From IMG/VR virus record IMGVR_UViG_3300025369_000083, positions 1-20,307 of that record: a DNA stretch of 20,307 nt; one strand, given 5' to 3'. Below the pieces are notes generated by a model. The model saw nothing but the letters and a program-made list of their open reading frames with translations. It was not told the DNA's origin and did not search any database. The translations under genes were made by a program, and so were the position numbers. Below, piece by piece: positions 1 through 6,149 of the stretch; the first letter of the stretch is position 1, and each line of letters starts with the position of its first letter. Source of the stretch: a virus.

Positions 1-94
1 CCTCATCAAAATCAATAGGCCAACGCGCCGTTTCAGGGTGCAATTCTGACACTTTTTTGTACTTTGCTATGATTGCCTTTTCAACAATATCCAT
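1..94 (-). CDS. Partial phage hypothetical protein (5' end only)
   Basis: Reading leftward from ATG at 94-92, an open frame runs off the left edge without a stop, giving 31 visible residues that begin MDIVEKAIIAKYKKV and reach PIDFDE at the edge. The start overlaps the TGA of the preceding gene as TGATG, and a GGGGAGG sequence at 105-111 upstream could serve as ribosome-binding site. The visible part is charged and probably helical, with no recognisable domain. It is taken as a gene because it continues the unbroken chain of coupled genes of the left operon. The function is unknown, and the rest of the gene lies outside the window. Confidence 0.6.
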   Translation of the reverse strand, partial: MDIVEKAIIAKYKKVSELHPETARWPIDFDE

Positions 95-213
95 CACCAC
101 TGCACCTCCCCGTTAATCACGACCTGCACATACCAGCGGTCGCCGTCTTCGTTCTCCCACAGCGCTACTACATTGTCGCCGTCCCGCTCATGGCGGACTA
201 TCCATTTCCTCAT
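94..213 (-). CDS. 39-residue hypothetical protein
   Basis: A short frame from ATG 213-211 to TGA 96-94 encodes MRKWIVRHERDGDNVVALW followed by about 20 more residues ending GEVQW. The ATG overlaps the stop of the DUF551 gene (ATGA), and GGAG lies 8 bases upstream. Its own stop overlaps the next start (TGATG). The alternating charged and aromatic residues (W4, W19, W27, W39) suggest a small beta-rich protein. I do not recognise a family. The support is positional: it fills exactly the space between two coupled genes, leaving no gap, with a proper ribosome-binding site. Confidence 0.6.
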   Translation of the reverse strand: MRKWIVRHERDGDNVVALWENEDGDRWYVQVVINGEVQW

Positions 214-419
214 TTTGGCGGCTCCGGTAATGGCATCCAATGGGTTATCTTGCACTCTTCATAATCATATTCAGTCGCTTCATTGGGATCGCATACCCAT
301 GATCCATGATGCCATTTAACCGTTGCAATTCCTGTTACGTCTTCATAACCACAAAAACCATAAGCAAGGATGCGTGTTCCATCTTTTGGCGCTGTTTCTA
401 TTGGTTGCCATTCAGTCAT
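210..419 (-). CDS. DUF551-family protein
   Basis: A 69-residue protein begins MTEWQPIETAPKDGTRILAY and ends THWMPLPEPPK. The N-terminal W-x-PIETAPKDG and C-terminal THWMPLP signatures are those of the DUF551 family, common small phage and prophage proteins of unknown function. The chosen ATG (419-417) overlaps the previous TGA (ATGA) and has AAAAGGA about 9 bases upstream. The longer frame back to 518 would overlap the upstream gene and lacks the family start. The central part, with VKWHHGSWVCDP, looks like a small beta fold. A second DUF551 gene lies at 1525-1806, and their 3' ends are still similar at the DNA level. Confidence 0.88.
   Translation of the reverse strand: MTEWQPIETAPKDGTRILAYGFCGYEDVTGIATVKWHHGSWVCDPNEATEYDYEECKITHWMPLPEPPK
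211..246. repeat. Copy A of 36-bp duplicated DUF551 3' end/junction
   Basis: This segment matches 1526-1561 at 32 of 36 positions by eye. It covers the last codons of the DUF551 gene (THWMPLPE), its ribosome-binding region for the next gene, and the ATG of the next gene. It fits duplication or recombination of a DUF551 cassette together with its translational junction. Confidence 0.6.
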
Positions 420-610
420 TGGATGTATTCCTTTTCCATGTCTCTTTGATCCACAAGATGCCATTTGCCATTTTTGTCGGGACCAGCAACTACGCCCCAA
501 GCGTCCTTTAAGTGGCAATCCGTATTTTCACCTTGCGACCAATGTTTAATTGGCAAAACTTCATCGTCCACGATCATTAGCTTATTGTTAATATCAATCG
601 TTACACTCAT
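416..610 (-). CDS. 64-residue hypothetical protein
   Basis: Start ATG 610-608 forms an ATGA overlap with the preceding stop and is preceded by a G-rich GGGGGCGG stretch. The protein starts MSVTIDINNKLMIVDDEVL and is rich in short beta-type segments (LMIVDDEVLPI, WGVVAG, KWHLVD). A longer start at 637 is open but would overlap the upstream gene by about 30 bases and lacks the coupled spacing. No known domain is recognised. Its 3' end overlaps the DUF551 start, so it is probably co-translated with it. Confidence 0.65.
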   Translation of the reverse strand: MSVTIDINNKLMIVDDEVLPIKHWSQGENTDCHLKDAWGVVAGPDKNGKWHLVDQRDMEKEYIQ

Positions 611-819
611 GACCGCCCCCTTACAATGTGAATGCATTTATTGTTTTTATATAGAACCATTGAACCTTCGTATTTTACCAATGGTTCATAATCGCTTTGA
701 ACAATAATTTCATACTCACCAATCGGCAAATCGGTTATAAAATTTACGATTTCCTTGTTGTATTGATTGACCTTACGACCATGCGTCCGTTCACCCACAT
801 TTCTGTTATGGTTAGTCAT
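607..819 (-). CDS. 70-residue hypothetical protein
   Basis: Start ATG 819-817 overlaps the stop of the HNH gene (ATGA), with GGAG seven bases upstream. The N-terminal about 20 residues are basic and polar (MTNHNRNVGERTHGRKV). The rest alternates hydrophobic and charged residues (VNFITDLPIGEYEIIVQSD), suggesting a small beta sandwich. I do not recognise a family. It sits between the HNH endonuclease and a second unknown small gene in one minus-strand operon. Confidence 0.65.
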   Translation of the reverse strand: MTNHNRNVGERTHGRKVNQYNKEIVNFITDLPIGEYEIIVQSDYEPLVKYEGSMVLYKNNKCIHIVRGRS

Positions 820-1307
820 GATCGAACTCCATCTGATGCAAATTGCCCAAAATGATTTGTTGCCGCTGCTATGTATGCTGAATGCGCTTTTTCAGGCGTT
901 TCATACAATCCCAAATATTTGTCGCCAATTTGTGCTTGCCACTTTTGGCATTTTTTATGCCATGTAACGCCTTTATATCCTGACGTATTGTGCTTTGGTA
1001 TTGCGCTATTGCCGTTGTTATCGTGGATTGATGCCAACCGCAAATTATCAATTCTGTTATTTTCCCTATTGCCATCAATATGGTCTAAATAAGTTTCAGG
1101 ATCATGACCATATAAAATTTTCCATGCTAATCTATGCGCTGGATAACGTCTTTGGTCGATTTTTATGTAAATATAACCATCTGGGTGCAAACTTCCGGCA
1201 AATTGATTAGTTTGTCCTTTTGGTATTTTTTTCCATTTAAATTTGCCTGTATAAGAATCGTAATCAAACAATTCATTTAGACGTTGTATGGTTGGCAAAA
1301 CATTCAT
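816..1307 (-). CDS. HNH endonuclease with C-terminal AP2-type DNA-binding domain
   Basis: A 163-residue protein carries the HNH_3-type pattern: AHRLAWKILYG near residues 57-67, then DHIDGN at 75-80 and NNRIDNLRLAS at 83-93 (His76, Asp78, Asn80 and Asn88 are the expected metal and fold positions). After it comes an AP2-like module, residues about 107-157 (NTSGYKGVTWHKKCQKWQA ... GLYETPEKAHSAYIAAA). HNH-AP2 proteins are typical free-standing homing endonucleases of phages, nicking or cutting intronless sites and spreading themselves. Start ATG 1307 has TTAGGAG six bases upstream and follows the previous stop by two bases. It sits in the middle of the small-gene operon, consistent with insertion of a mobile gene without disrupting coupling. 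Activity is inferred from the motifs. Confidence 0.92.
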   Translation of the reverse strand: MNVLPTIQRLNELFDYDSYTGKFKWKKIPKGQTNQFAGSLHPDGYIYIKIDQRRYPAHRLAWKILYGHDPETYLDHIDGNRENNRIDNLRLASIHDNNGNSAIPKHNTSGYKGVTWHKKCQKWQAQIGDKYLGLYETPEKAHSAYIAAATNHFGQFASDGVRS

Positions 1308-1309
1308 TG

Positions 1310-1528
1310 TTAACTCCTAATCATCCCGCAAAACCCGTGGGTTGTACTAAATAGTCCTTCGCGTATCACGCAATCGTCTATATCTTTTACTTCTTTAATT
1401 AAATTAACCCACCGCCAAGCCATGCATTTTATATTTTTGCAAAACATAAATTCATTTTCATCTGTAATTGCGGGACAAATTTTGTTGCTGGCCTCTTCAG
1501 GCGTCACATAGTGTGGGTTGTCAGTCAT
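1310..1528 (-). CDS. Small cysteine protein with CxAWRW...GFCG signature
   Basis: A 72-residue protein starts MTDNPHYVTPEEASNKICP. It carries C-P near residue 18, then FCKNIKCMAWRW and, near the end, GFCGM. The spaced cysteines suggest metal binding (zinc or iron), but that is inference. The start ATG 1528-1526 overlaps the preceding DUF551 stop and has a strong GGAGGAG upstream; the longer frame to 1609 is rejected for that reason. The protein at 1808-2032 has the same pattern (CKCAAWRW ... GFCG), so the two are divergent paralogues. The pattern recalls a widespread unnamed phage family. Function is unknown. Confidence 0.8.
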   Translation of the reverse strand: MTDNPHYVTPEEASNKICPAITDENEFMFCKNIKCMAWRWVNLIKEVKDIDDCVIREGLFSTTHGFCGMIRS

Positions 1529-1806
1529 TTTGGCTCCTCCGGTAATGGCATCCAGTGAGTTGGTTGAAACTCTGTATCGCCAGATAAAAACAAGCCGCCA
1601 ACATTCCAAACCCTAATTGGCTCATCGTAAAAACCATCCATATCAGTTAAATCGCAATATGCGACTGCTTGTCTTTTATCACTTGAATAAACAAGAATAT
1701 CGGTCATTTCTGGCGATGTTTCTATTGGGTACCATGTGCCTTTCGTTGGCTCTACGGTGCCAAACAAATGATGCTCGTCTTCTGCTGACATTGATATAAC
1801 GCTCAT
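1525..1806 (-). CDS. DUF551-family protein (second copy)
   Basis: A 93-residue protein has the DUF551 core starting at about residue 24 (GTWYPIETSPEMTDILVYS) and ending THWMPLPEEPK. An extra N-terminal segment of about 23 residues, absent from the copy at 210-419, precedes the core. Start ATG 1806-1804 has AGGAG six bases upstream and lies two bases after the previous stop, so the extension is probably translated. Its stop overlaps the next ATG. The canonical PKDG turn of the family is replaced by PEMTD here. Function is unknown; the family is frequent in phage accessory regions. Confidence 0.88.
   Translation of the reverse strand: MSVISMSAEDEHHLFGTVEPTKGTWYPIETSPEMTDILVYSSDKRQAVAYCDLTDMDGFYDEPIRVWNVGGLFLSGDTEFQPTHWMPLPEEPK
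1526..1561. repeat. Copy B of 36-bp duplicated DUF551 3' end/junction
   Basis: Partner of 211-246, with four mismatches over 36 bases by eye. It also ends in the ATG of the following gene, here the CxAWRW protein. Downstream genes differ between the two copies, so the similarity stops at the gene boundary. Confidence 0.6.
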
Positions 1807-1807
1807 T

Positions 1808-2032
1808 TTACTCTCCTACTAAACCACAAAAACCAAACAGATCGCTATAGTGGGTATCCCACGTCTCTGTTTCCTTATTCCAATCGTCAACGATGGTTTC
1901 CCAACGCCAAGCGGCACACTTGCAACCGATGCAGGCCTTGCCCACTGGCACTGACTTTAAATGCACCGTCACGCCGCCGATGCCTATCGGGCAAACAAAA
2001 TTCTCGGCTTCCGTCTCAACCATATAGTTCAT
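1808..2032 (-). CDS. Small cysteine protein with CxAWRW...GFCG signature (paralogue)
   Basis: A 74-residue protein has cysteines in the order FVCPIG, ACIGCKCAAWRW and FGFCGLVGE. This is the same arrangement as the protein at 1310-1528, with an extra cysteine in CIGCKC. The pattern would suit a small metal-binding site; no enzyme motif is visible. ATG 2032-2030 overlaps the previous TGA, and AGGAG lies eight bases upstream. Paralogous spacing (each copy next to the upstream DUF551 gene) suggests that a two-gene DUF551/cysteine-protein unit is part of the accessory cassette. Confidence 0.8.
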   Translation of the reverse strand: MNYMVETEAENFVCPIGIGGVTVHLKSVPVGKACIGCKCAAWRWETIVDDWNKETETWDTHYSDLFGFCGLVGE

Positions 2033-2268
2033 TGTAATGGCTCCTCGGGCTGGCGTGGGTCGCTTGCAATCATTCCGTAAAATGTCATGGCCGCCTGCAT
2101 GCGTTGCGCTGGATCCATGTTGGATAAAACAGCAGATGTGAACGATGCAAGGATATGCAGGATCGTACCGATCGTCATACCATCGACGGCTTTGCCGATC
2201 GTGTCATAGGCCTTGATATGCTTTTCTTGTTGTTTCTTTTTCATGTGTTCGTTGAGGTCGATCGTCAT
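2029..2268 (-). CDS. 79-residue helical hypothetical protein
   Basis: Start ATG 2268-2266, with AAAGG six bases upstream, lies just after the primase stop; the longer frame to 2328 overlaps the primase and is not preferred. The N-terminus is basic and coiled-coil-like (NEHMKKKQQEKHIKAYD). It is followed by a hydrophobic helical stretch (GMTIGTILHILASFTSAVL) that could be amphipathic or a weak membrane helix, and an acidic Pro-rich tail. Directly downstream of the replication protein, it could be an accessory replication factor, but nothing in the sequence proves it. Confidence 0.65.
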   Translation of the reverse strand: MTIDLNEHMKKKQQEKHIKAYDTIGKAVDGMTIGTILHILASFTSAVLSNMDPAQRMQAAMTFYGMIASDPRQPEEPLQ

Positions 2269-2269
2269 G

Positions 2270-4534
2270 TTATGCCTTTCTGTAGCGTTTGATTTTATCT
2301 TTGCGCCGCGGGTGAACGGTTTCCACAACGACGATAGCGCCTTTCTCGACGAGCTTTTCTAATGCGCGTTCAATCTCGTCTTTCTTGCTCGGCCGTAGGC
2401 GGTTAACCAACACCCCGAGTGTTTCGCCTTCTTCGTTTTTAAGAAGGTTTTCTATTTTGGAAAACAACGCGCGCTCTGGGCTGTCCTTTGCGCGATCGTT
2501 CCCGATAACAATATTTGCCTTAGTGTCGACGTCGGCTTTAACGAGGGCATAGGCCCACCGGACGTGCTCGACAGTGCGTAGGCCGGACGGCGTGGCGAGG
2601 ATAAACGATATCTTGCCGACAAGCTCTTTGGCGCGCAGGTAAAGGGCTTCAAGGCCTGTTTTTTCGGCGTGGTCTTCGGCAAGGTTTTGGAAGCACTTGT
2701 TTGCCTTCTTGAGCATCGCCTTGGCATCGTCGGTGGTTGGTATAGAAATGCGCTCACCATAGTTTTCAATGCGGCCTTGCACGAGATCAAATGACCCGCC
2801 TGTGGCCAATTGGATGATGGTGTTCTTCATCGCCTCGTCCATCGGCCGCTTTTCAAAGTCTTCCTTTTCTTTCGGCGTGGAGTTTTGCTCGATGAACAAC
2901 ATTGATCGGCCAATAAAGCCGTTAGTGGCGTTCTCGAAATTCACGGCGCTGTCGAAATTGACGTTTGTGGTAAAACCCAAAATTGAAAGAAACGGGTTTT
3001 TGATGCCAGTTTGGATTTGATCAAGAGCAAGTTCGACCGAATCGCGGCGCGCAGACAAGGCAGGGTTTGCACCCTCCTCCAACTGCCGATCGATTTGTGT
3101 GATCTCGGCCAGCAGCTGCTTGCGGATTTCTTTGCGTACATCGCCCGATACCAACAGCATGCCGTTGGCTTTGGAATAAATCGACATGACGATACCGAGG
3201 ATGCCTTCGAGATAGGCCGCGGTGCCTTTGGTCTTGGCGTTGTTGATCTTGGCCAACAAGAAGCCCACTTCGTCGAGCAGGTAAAACGTAGGCTGGTGCT
3301 CGACGAGGTTACGAACGATTTCCTGCTCGGACTTGATCGCGCCATAGGCTGCGCGCTGCAGGCCCACGAGGGTCAGGATTTGAATTGATGCCTCGAGGAT
3401 GCTGTCCTTACCCGTGGCCGATGCTGCCACGCAGAAGCCGATCAGGTTGGACGTGGTTTGCGCCAGTGGGTCGCGGTATTTTAGGCCGATGAGATTGCCC
3501 ACGGTTACGATCGCGGTGCCCATCGAGATGGTTTCACGTTCGTAGCGCACTTGGTCTTCGATCCAGCGGGCAAGGTCGCCCACAAAGCCCGGCGGGCGCT
3601 TAAGGTCGATGCCTGTGATATCAATCTCGTCAGTAAGATTAACAATGAACTCTTCAAGCGCCTCGTTAGGCTTAAACGTAACAGGCTGCTCCCATCCGGC
3701 TTGTTGGGCGTAGTAGACCAGTGTGCCGAGCGTGACGGGGTTGGCTGACTTACCAAACGAGTGCCAGCGTTTCATGAGGGCATCGCGTCCGGGATATTTT
3801 GATCCCTTGGATGACCAAAAGTCCCAGACGTTATATCCGGTGCCGCCGGTTGAATGATGGATCGCCATCCCGCAGCGCACCCACGTCTCGTGATCAATGT
3901 CTGGATTGATATAAGTAAGCATCTCGGCCAGCTCATCATGCGACACGTCGATCGTAGTGCCGCCGAGGTCCGCGCGGTGGCGCTCGGGCTTTTGCAATGC
4001 CTGCAACAATGCCGGCGGGGCAGCGTCTATGTCGGCCGCAGACCCGTACAGGATGCTGTACCTGTTGCCGCTGGCATGTAGCGAGCCGGCGCCGACCACG
4101 AAGCCCGAGGATTTGAAGTCGATGCCGGGGTACTGCGGAAGGTGGGTCAGCAGGGCGAGGCCCTCGTCGCACTTGAAATATAAATGCTTTGAACCGCCGC
4201 CTGATCCCGTCTCGACAATAAGGCCAGCTGCCGCGATCTGCGGAATATCTTCTACAAGCCGCTCATATGATTCGACGCCGCCATTGCGCGAATCAACGTC
4301 GATCACAAGCAGTTTGTAAACGAGAACGCCATAACCGGTGGCGAAGTTGCCCATCTCTTCCATGACATCGAGCTGGTCGTCGGACCATTCGGGTGTGTAT
4401 GTCCAATTAGCAGTAAGAGGGTGCTTGCCCGCGGCCTTGCAATCTTTGTGGCCACATCCGCAGCTGCCGTCACGACGTACTGGGTGAAGCCCAAAGACGC
4501 GATGACCTGCCTCCCAAAAAGCGCGGTGCATCAT
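2270..4534 (-). CDS. Bifunctional primase-polymerase / DUF3987-like helicase
   Basis: This 754-residue replication protein has several domains. Residues about 8-185 are a Prim-Pol (bifunctional DNA primase/polymerase) domain: a small Cys/His cluster CGCGHKDC (25-32) followed by GKHP, catalytic VIDVDSRNGG with D79 and D81, SGGGSKHLYF at 111-120 with H117, and GIDFKSSGFVV. Residues about 199-281 resemble the PriCT-2 primase C-terminal domain. Residues about 320-580 form a P-loop ATPase of the DUF3987 type, with Walker A ASATGKDS (371-378) and Walker B YLLDEVG (418-424). The end (about 690-745) looks like a winged helix. It would prime, extend and unwind DNA at the phage origin. Start ATG 4534 lies 5 bases after the regulator's stop; a second ATG follows immediately. 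The upstream ribosome-binding site is weak (AGAAAGA), suggesting translation coupled to the regulator. Confidence 0.93.
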   Translation of the reverse strand: MMHRAFWEAGHRVFGLHPVRRDGSCGCGHKDCKAAGKHPLTANWTYTPEWSDDQLDVMEEMGNFATGYGVLVYKLLVIDVDSRNGGVESYERLVEDIPQIAAAGLIVETGSGGGSKHLYFKCDEGLALLTHLPQYPGIDFKSSGFVVGAGSLHASGNRYSILYGSAADIDAAPPALLQALQKPERHRADLGGTTIDVSHDELAEMLTYINPDIDHETWVRCGMAIHHSTGGTGYNVWDFWSSKGSKYPGRDALMKRWHSFGKSANPVTLGTLVYYAQQAGWEQPVTFKPNEALEEFIVNLTDEIDITGIDLKRPPGFVGDLARWIEDQVRYERETISMGTAIVTVGNLIGLKYRDPLAQTTSNLIGFCVAASATGKDSILEASIQILTLVGLQRAAYGAIKSEQEIVRNLVEHQPTFYLLDEVGFLLAKINNAKTKGTAAYLEGILGIVMSIYSKANGMLLVSGDVRKEIRKQLLAEITQIDRQLEEGANPALSARRDSVELALDQIQTGIKNPFLSILGFTTNVNFDSAVNFENATNGFIGRSMLFIEQNSTPKEKEDFEKRPMDEAMKNTIIQLATGGSFDLVQGRIENYGERISIPTTDDAKAMLKKANKCFQNLAEDHAEKTGLEALYLRAKELVGKISFILATPSGLRTVEHVRWAYALVKADVDTKANIVIGNDRAKDSPERALFSKIENLLKNEEGETLGVLVNRLRPSKKDEIERALEKLVEKGAIVVVETVHPRRKDKIKRYRKA

Positions 4535-4539
4535 TTGAA

Positions 4540-4719
4540 TTAATCTTTCTGACGTAAATACTCTATTAACTTATCCAATGTCGCGAGGGTCGGGTTGGTG
4601 TTCTTCCCCGATGCGATCGCGCGTATCGTGTTTTCGTGTAGACCAGTCTGGGCTGCCACCTTCGCTAAATTGCGATCGGACAGCATGCGCCTAATCCTTT
4701 CTAATGGGTAATCGTCCAT
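4540..4719 (-). CDS. Small helix-turn-helix transcriptional regulator
   Basis: A 59-residue protein starts MDDYPLERIRRML. It contains a Cro/XRE-like helix-turn-helix: RNLAKVAAQTGLHENTIRAI (about residues 16-35), followed by ASGKNTNPTLATLDKLIEYL, the usual recognition-helix and dimer-helix pattern. The start at 4719 is chosen because AAAAGGA lies 8 bases upstream; the alternative ATG at 4740 would add seven residues and has a poor site. It faces the divergent control region and is co-transcribed with the primase. The likely role is autorepression and control of early transcription in both directions, inferred from position. Confidence 0.87.
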   Translation of the reverse strand: MDDYPLERIRRMLSDRNLAKVAAQTGLHENTIRAIASGKNTNPTLATLDKLIEYLRQKD

Positions 4720-4746
4720 TTCATTATTCCTTTTCACCATTTCGAT

Positions 4747-4789
4747 GTTGACATTCCCACAATCATGCCTGTAGTGTCAACCCCGTTGA
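4747..4789. promoter_or_regulatory. Divergent operator/promoter region with GTTGACA half-sites
   Basis: Between the regulator (leftward) and the recombinase ATPase (rightward) lies GTTGACA at 4747-4753 and its exact inverse TGTCAAC at 4775-4781, separated by 21 bases. A third half-site GTTGA at 4785-4789 forms a second palindrome, TCAAC-CCC-GTTGA (4777-4789). TTGACA is also a perfect -35 box on each strand. For rightward transcription TTGACA is followed after 18 bases by TAGTGT, a weak -10; the leftward -10 is not clear. The arrangement fits an operator overlapping divergent promoters, probably bound by the adjacent HTH protein. Confidence 0.6.
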
Positions 4790-4806
4790 AGCAGAGGAGT
4801 GTGCCA

Positions 4807-5574
4807 ATGGGCATTTTAGATAGCGTAAGTAAGCCGGGTGATCGTCCGGTCCTAGTAACGATCTGCGGTGACAGCGGTATGGGTAAGACCACGCTTGCCA
4901 CCACCTTCCCGAAGCCAATCGTGATCCGTGCGGAGGATGGCCTGCAGGCTATTCCGTCGAACATCCGTCCCGATTCGTTTCCGGTTTTATCTGGTCCCGA
5001 AGACCTTTGGGAGCAGTGCAAGGGGTTAATTAACGAGCAGCACGATTACCAGACGCTGATCGTTGATTCGGTTACGGCGCTTGAGCGTATGTTTGGCCAG
5101 TGGGTGGTAGATACCGACCCAAAGAAGCCGCGGGGCCTACAGCAGGCTCTCGGCGGTTACGGCGCAGGCCGTGACGCGGTGGCAGGCATGCACCAGCGTT
5201 TGCGTAAGGCGGCGGGTATTTTGGCCGAAAAGCGCGGCATGAACACGGTGTTCATTGCTCACGCGGACACGACCAAGATCGAGCCACCGGATGACGATGC
5301 ATACATGCGCTATACATTGCGCCTGCATGAGAAGTCGATGCCAGCCTACGTCGATGACGTGGACGTGGTAGGGTTTCTAAAGCTTGAGACCTTTACAACA
5401 GGTGACGGTGACAAGAAGAAAGCGATCTCTGACGGGACACGCATTCTTATTACCTACGCTACGGCGGCAAACGTCAGCAAAAACCGTTACGGCATTACTG
5501 AGCCGATCCCGGTTAAGCTGAACGAAAACCCATTAGCGAATTATATCCCATCTTTGAAAGGTAAGGCACAATGA
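4807..5574 (+). CDS. Sak4-like single-strand annealing recombinase ATPase (AAA_24)
   Basis: A 255-residue P-loop protein has Walker A GDSGMGKTT (21-29), Walker B TLIVDSVTALE (about 83-93) and a sensor segment VFIAHADTTKIE. This is the layout of phage nucleotide-binding proteins of the AAA_24/Sak4 type, which have a reduced RecA/Rad51-like core and promote single-strand annealing with a partner SSB. Start ATG 4807 is preceded by GAGGAG at seven bases; the longer frame from 4765 runs through the operator and is rejected. The stop overlaps the next ATG (ATGA), coupling it to the SSB-like gene. It opens the rightward operon. Family assignment is firm; annealing activity is inferred from the family. 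Confidence 0.88.
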   Translation: MGILDSVSKPGDRPVLVTICGDSGMGKTTLATTFPKPIVIRAEDGLQAIPSNIRPDSFPVLSGPEDLWEQCKGLINEQHDYQTLIVDSVTALERMFGQWVVDTDPKKPRGLQQALGGYGAGRDAVAGMHQRLRKAAGILAEKRGMNTVFIAHADTTKIEPPDDDAYMRYTLRLHEKSMPAYVDDVDVVGFLKLETFTTGDGDKKKAISDGTRILITYATAANVSKNRYGITEPIPVKLNENPLANYIPSLKGKAQ

Positions 5575-6107
5575 GTAATTTTTGGGAACTGAGCGACGGT
5601 GATGATGTCGCAAAAACAGGCGGTAAGTTTGAAGTTGGGGGCGGCAATGATTTTGAGCCGATCCCTGATAAAACTGAATGCGTGGCCGTGATCGACGAGG
5701 CTGGCGTTATTTCCAATCAGGCGGGGTTGAAGTTGATCTCGCTGCGTTGGAGCATTTTAACGCCGGCGGATTATAAAAACCGCAAGGTGTTTCAAAAGCT
5801 TTGGGTGTTTGATCAGGACCCGCAGGCCAAGAACCCTGTCGTCAAGCAGGACAAGGCCAAGAAGATGCTGTTTGCGATCGATAACAACTCTGGTGGCAAG
5901 CTGAAGGCATCGGGTAAGGAACCAACGTCGGAATTGCTTCAGGCATCGGTGATGAACAAGCCAATGCAGATCAAGATCAATCTCATGAAGCGTGACGATG
6001 GCACGGGCATGAATTGGATTTCGTCGGTCTCTCCGCGTGGCGCAGTTTCCGTCGCAACTGGTCCCAAGGTTGTAGCGGTAACGGAAGACGACGAAGTACC
6101 CTTCTAG
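5571..6107 (+). CDS. DUF669-family single-stranded DNA-binding protein
   Basis: A 178-residue protein starts MSNFWELSDGDDVAKTGGKF and contains FEPIPDKTECVAVIDEAG and an OB-fold-like core (LRWSILTPADYKNRKVFQKLW). Its end, EDDEVPF, matches the acidic aromatic tip (DDDIPF-like) by which SSB proteins recruit partners. DUF669 proteins sit beside Sak4 or other recombinases in phages and act as SSB. Here the start ATG overlaps the recombinase stop by four bases. Downstream are a strong hairpin and a long non-coding gap, so this gene probably ends the first transcription unit or attenuates it. Confidence 0.87.
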   Translation: MSNFWELSDGDDVAKTGGKFEVGGGNDFEPIPDKTECVAVIDEAGVISNQAGLKLISLRWSILTPADYKNRKVFQKLWVFDQDPQAKNPVVKQDKAKKMLFAIDNNSGGKLKASGKEPTSELLQASVMNKPMQIKINLMKRDDGTGMNWISSVSPRGAVSVATGPKVVAVTEDDEVPF

Positions 6108-6120
6108 GGCTGGAAGGGTT

Positions 6121-6149
6121 GGGGGCGGCTTACGAGCCGTCCTCATTTT
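6121..6149 (+). terminator. Terminator-like hairpin after the SSB gene
   Basis: A ten-pair stem, GGGGGCGGCT (6121-6130) with AGCCGTCCTC (6135-6144), including two G-U pairs, is closed by a UACG tetraloop of the stable UNCG class and followed by ATTTTG. The T-run is short, so termination may be partial or serve as an attenuator ahead of the exonuclease operon. It begins 14 bases after the SSB stop. Confidence 0.5.

Noticed and set aside
2941-3388. Overlapping frames of 125-134 codons within the primase gene, on both strands
   Set aside because: Shadows of the well-supported primase/helicase frame; no independent start signals.
4734-5021. 95-codon minus-strand frame upstream of the regulator
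   Set aside because: Antisense to the Sak4-like gene and the control region; the HTH start at 4719 has a strong site and accounts for the leftward operon.
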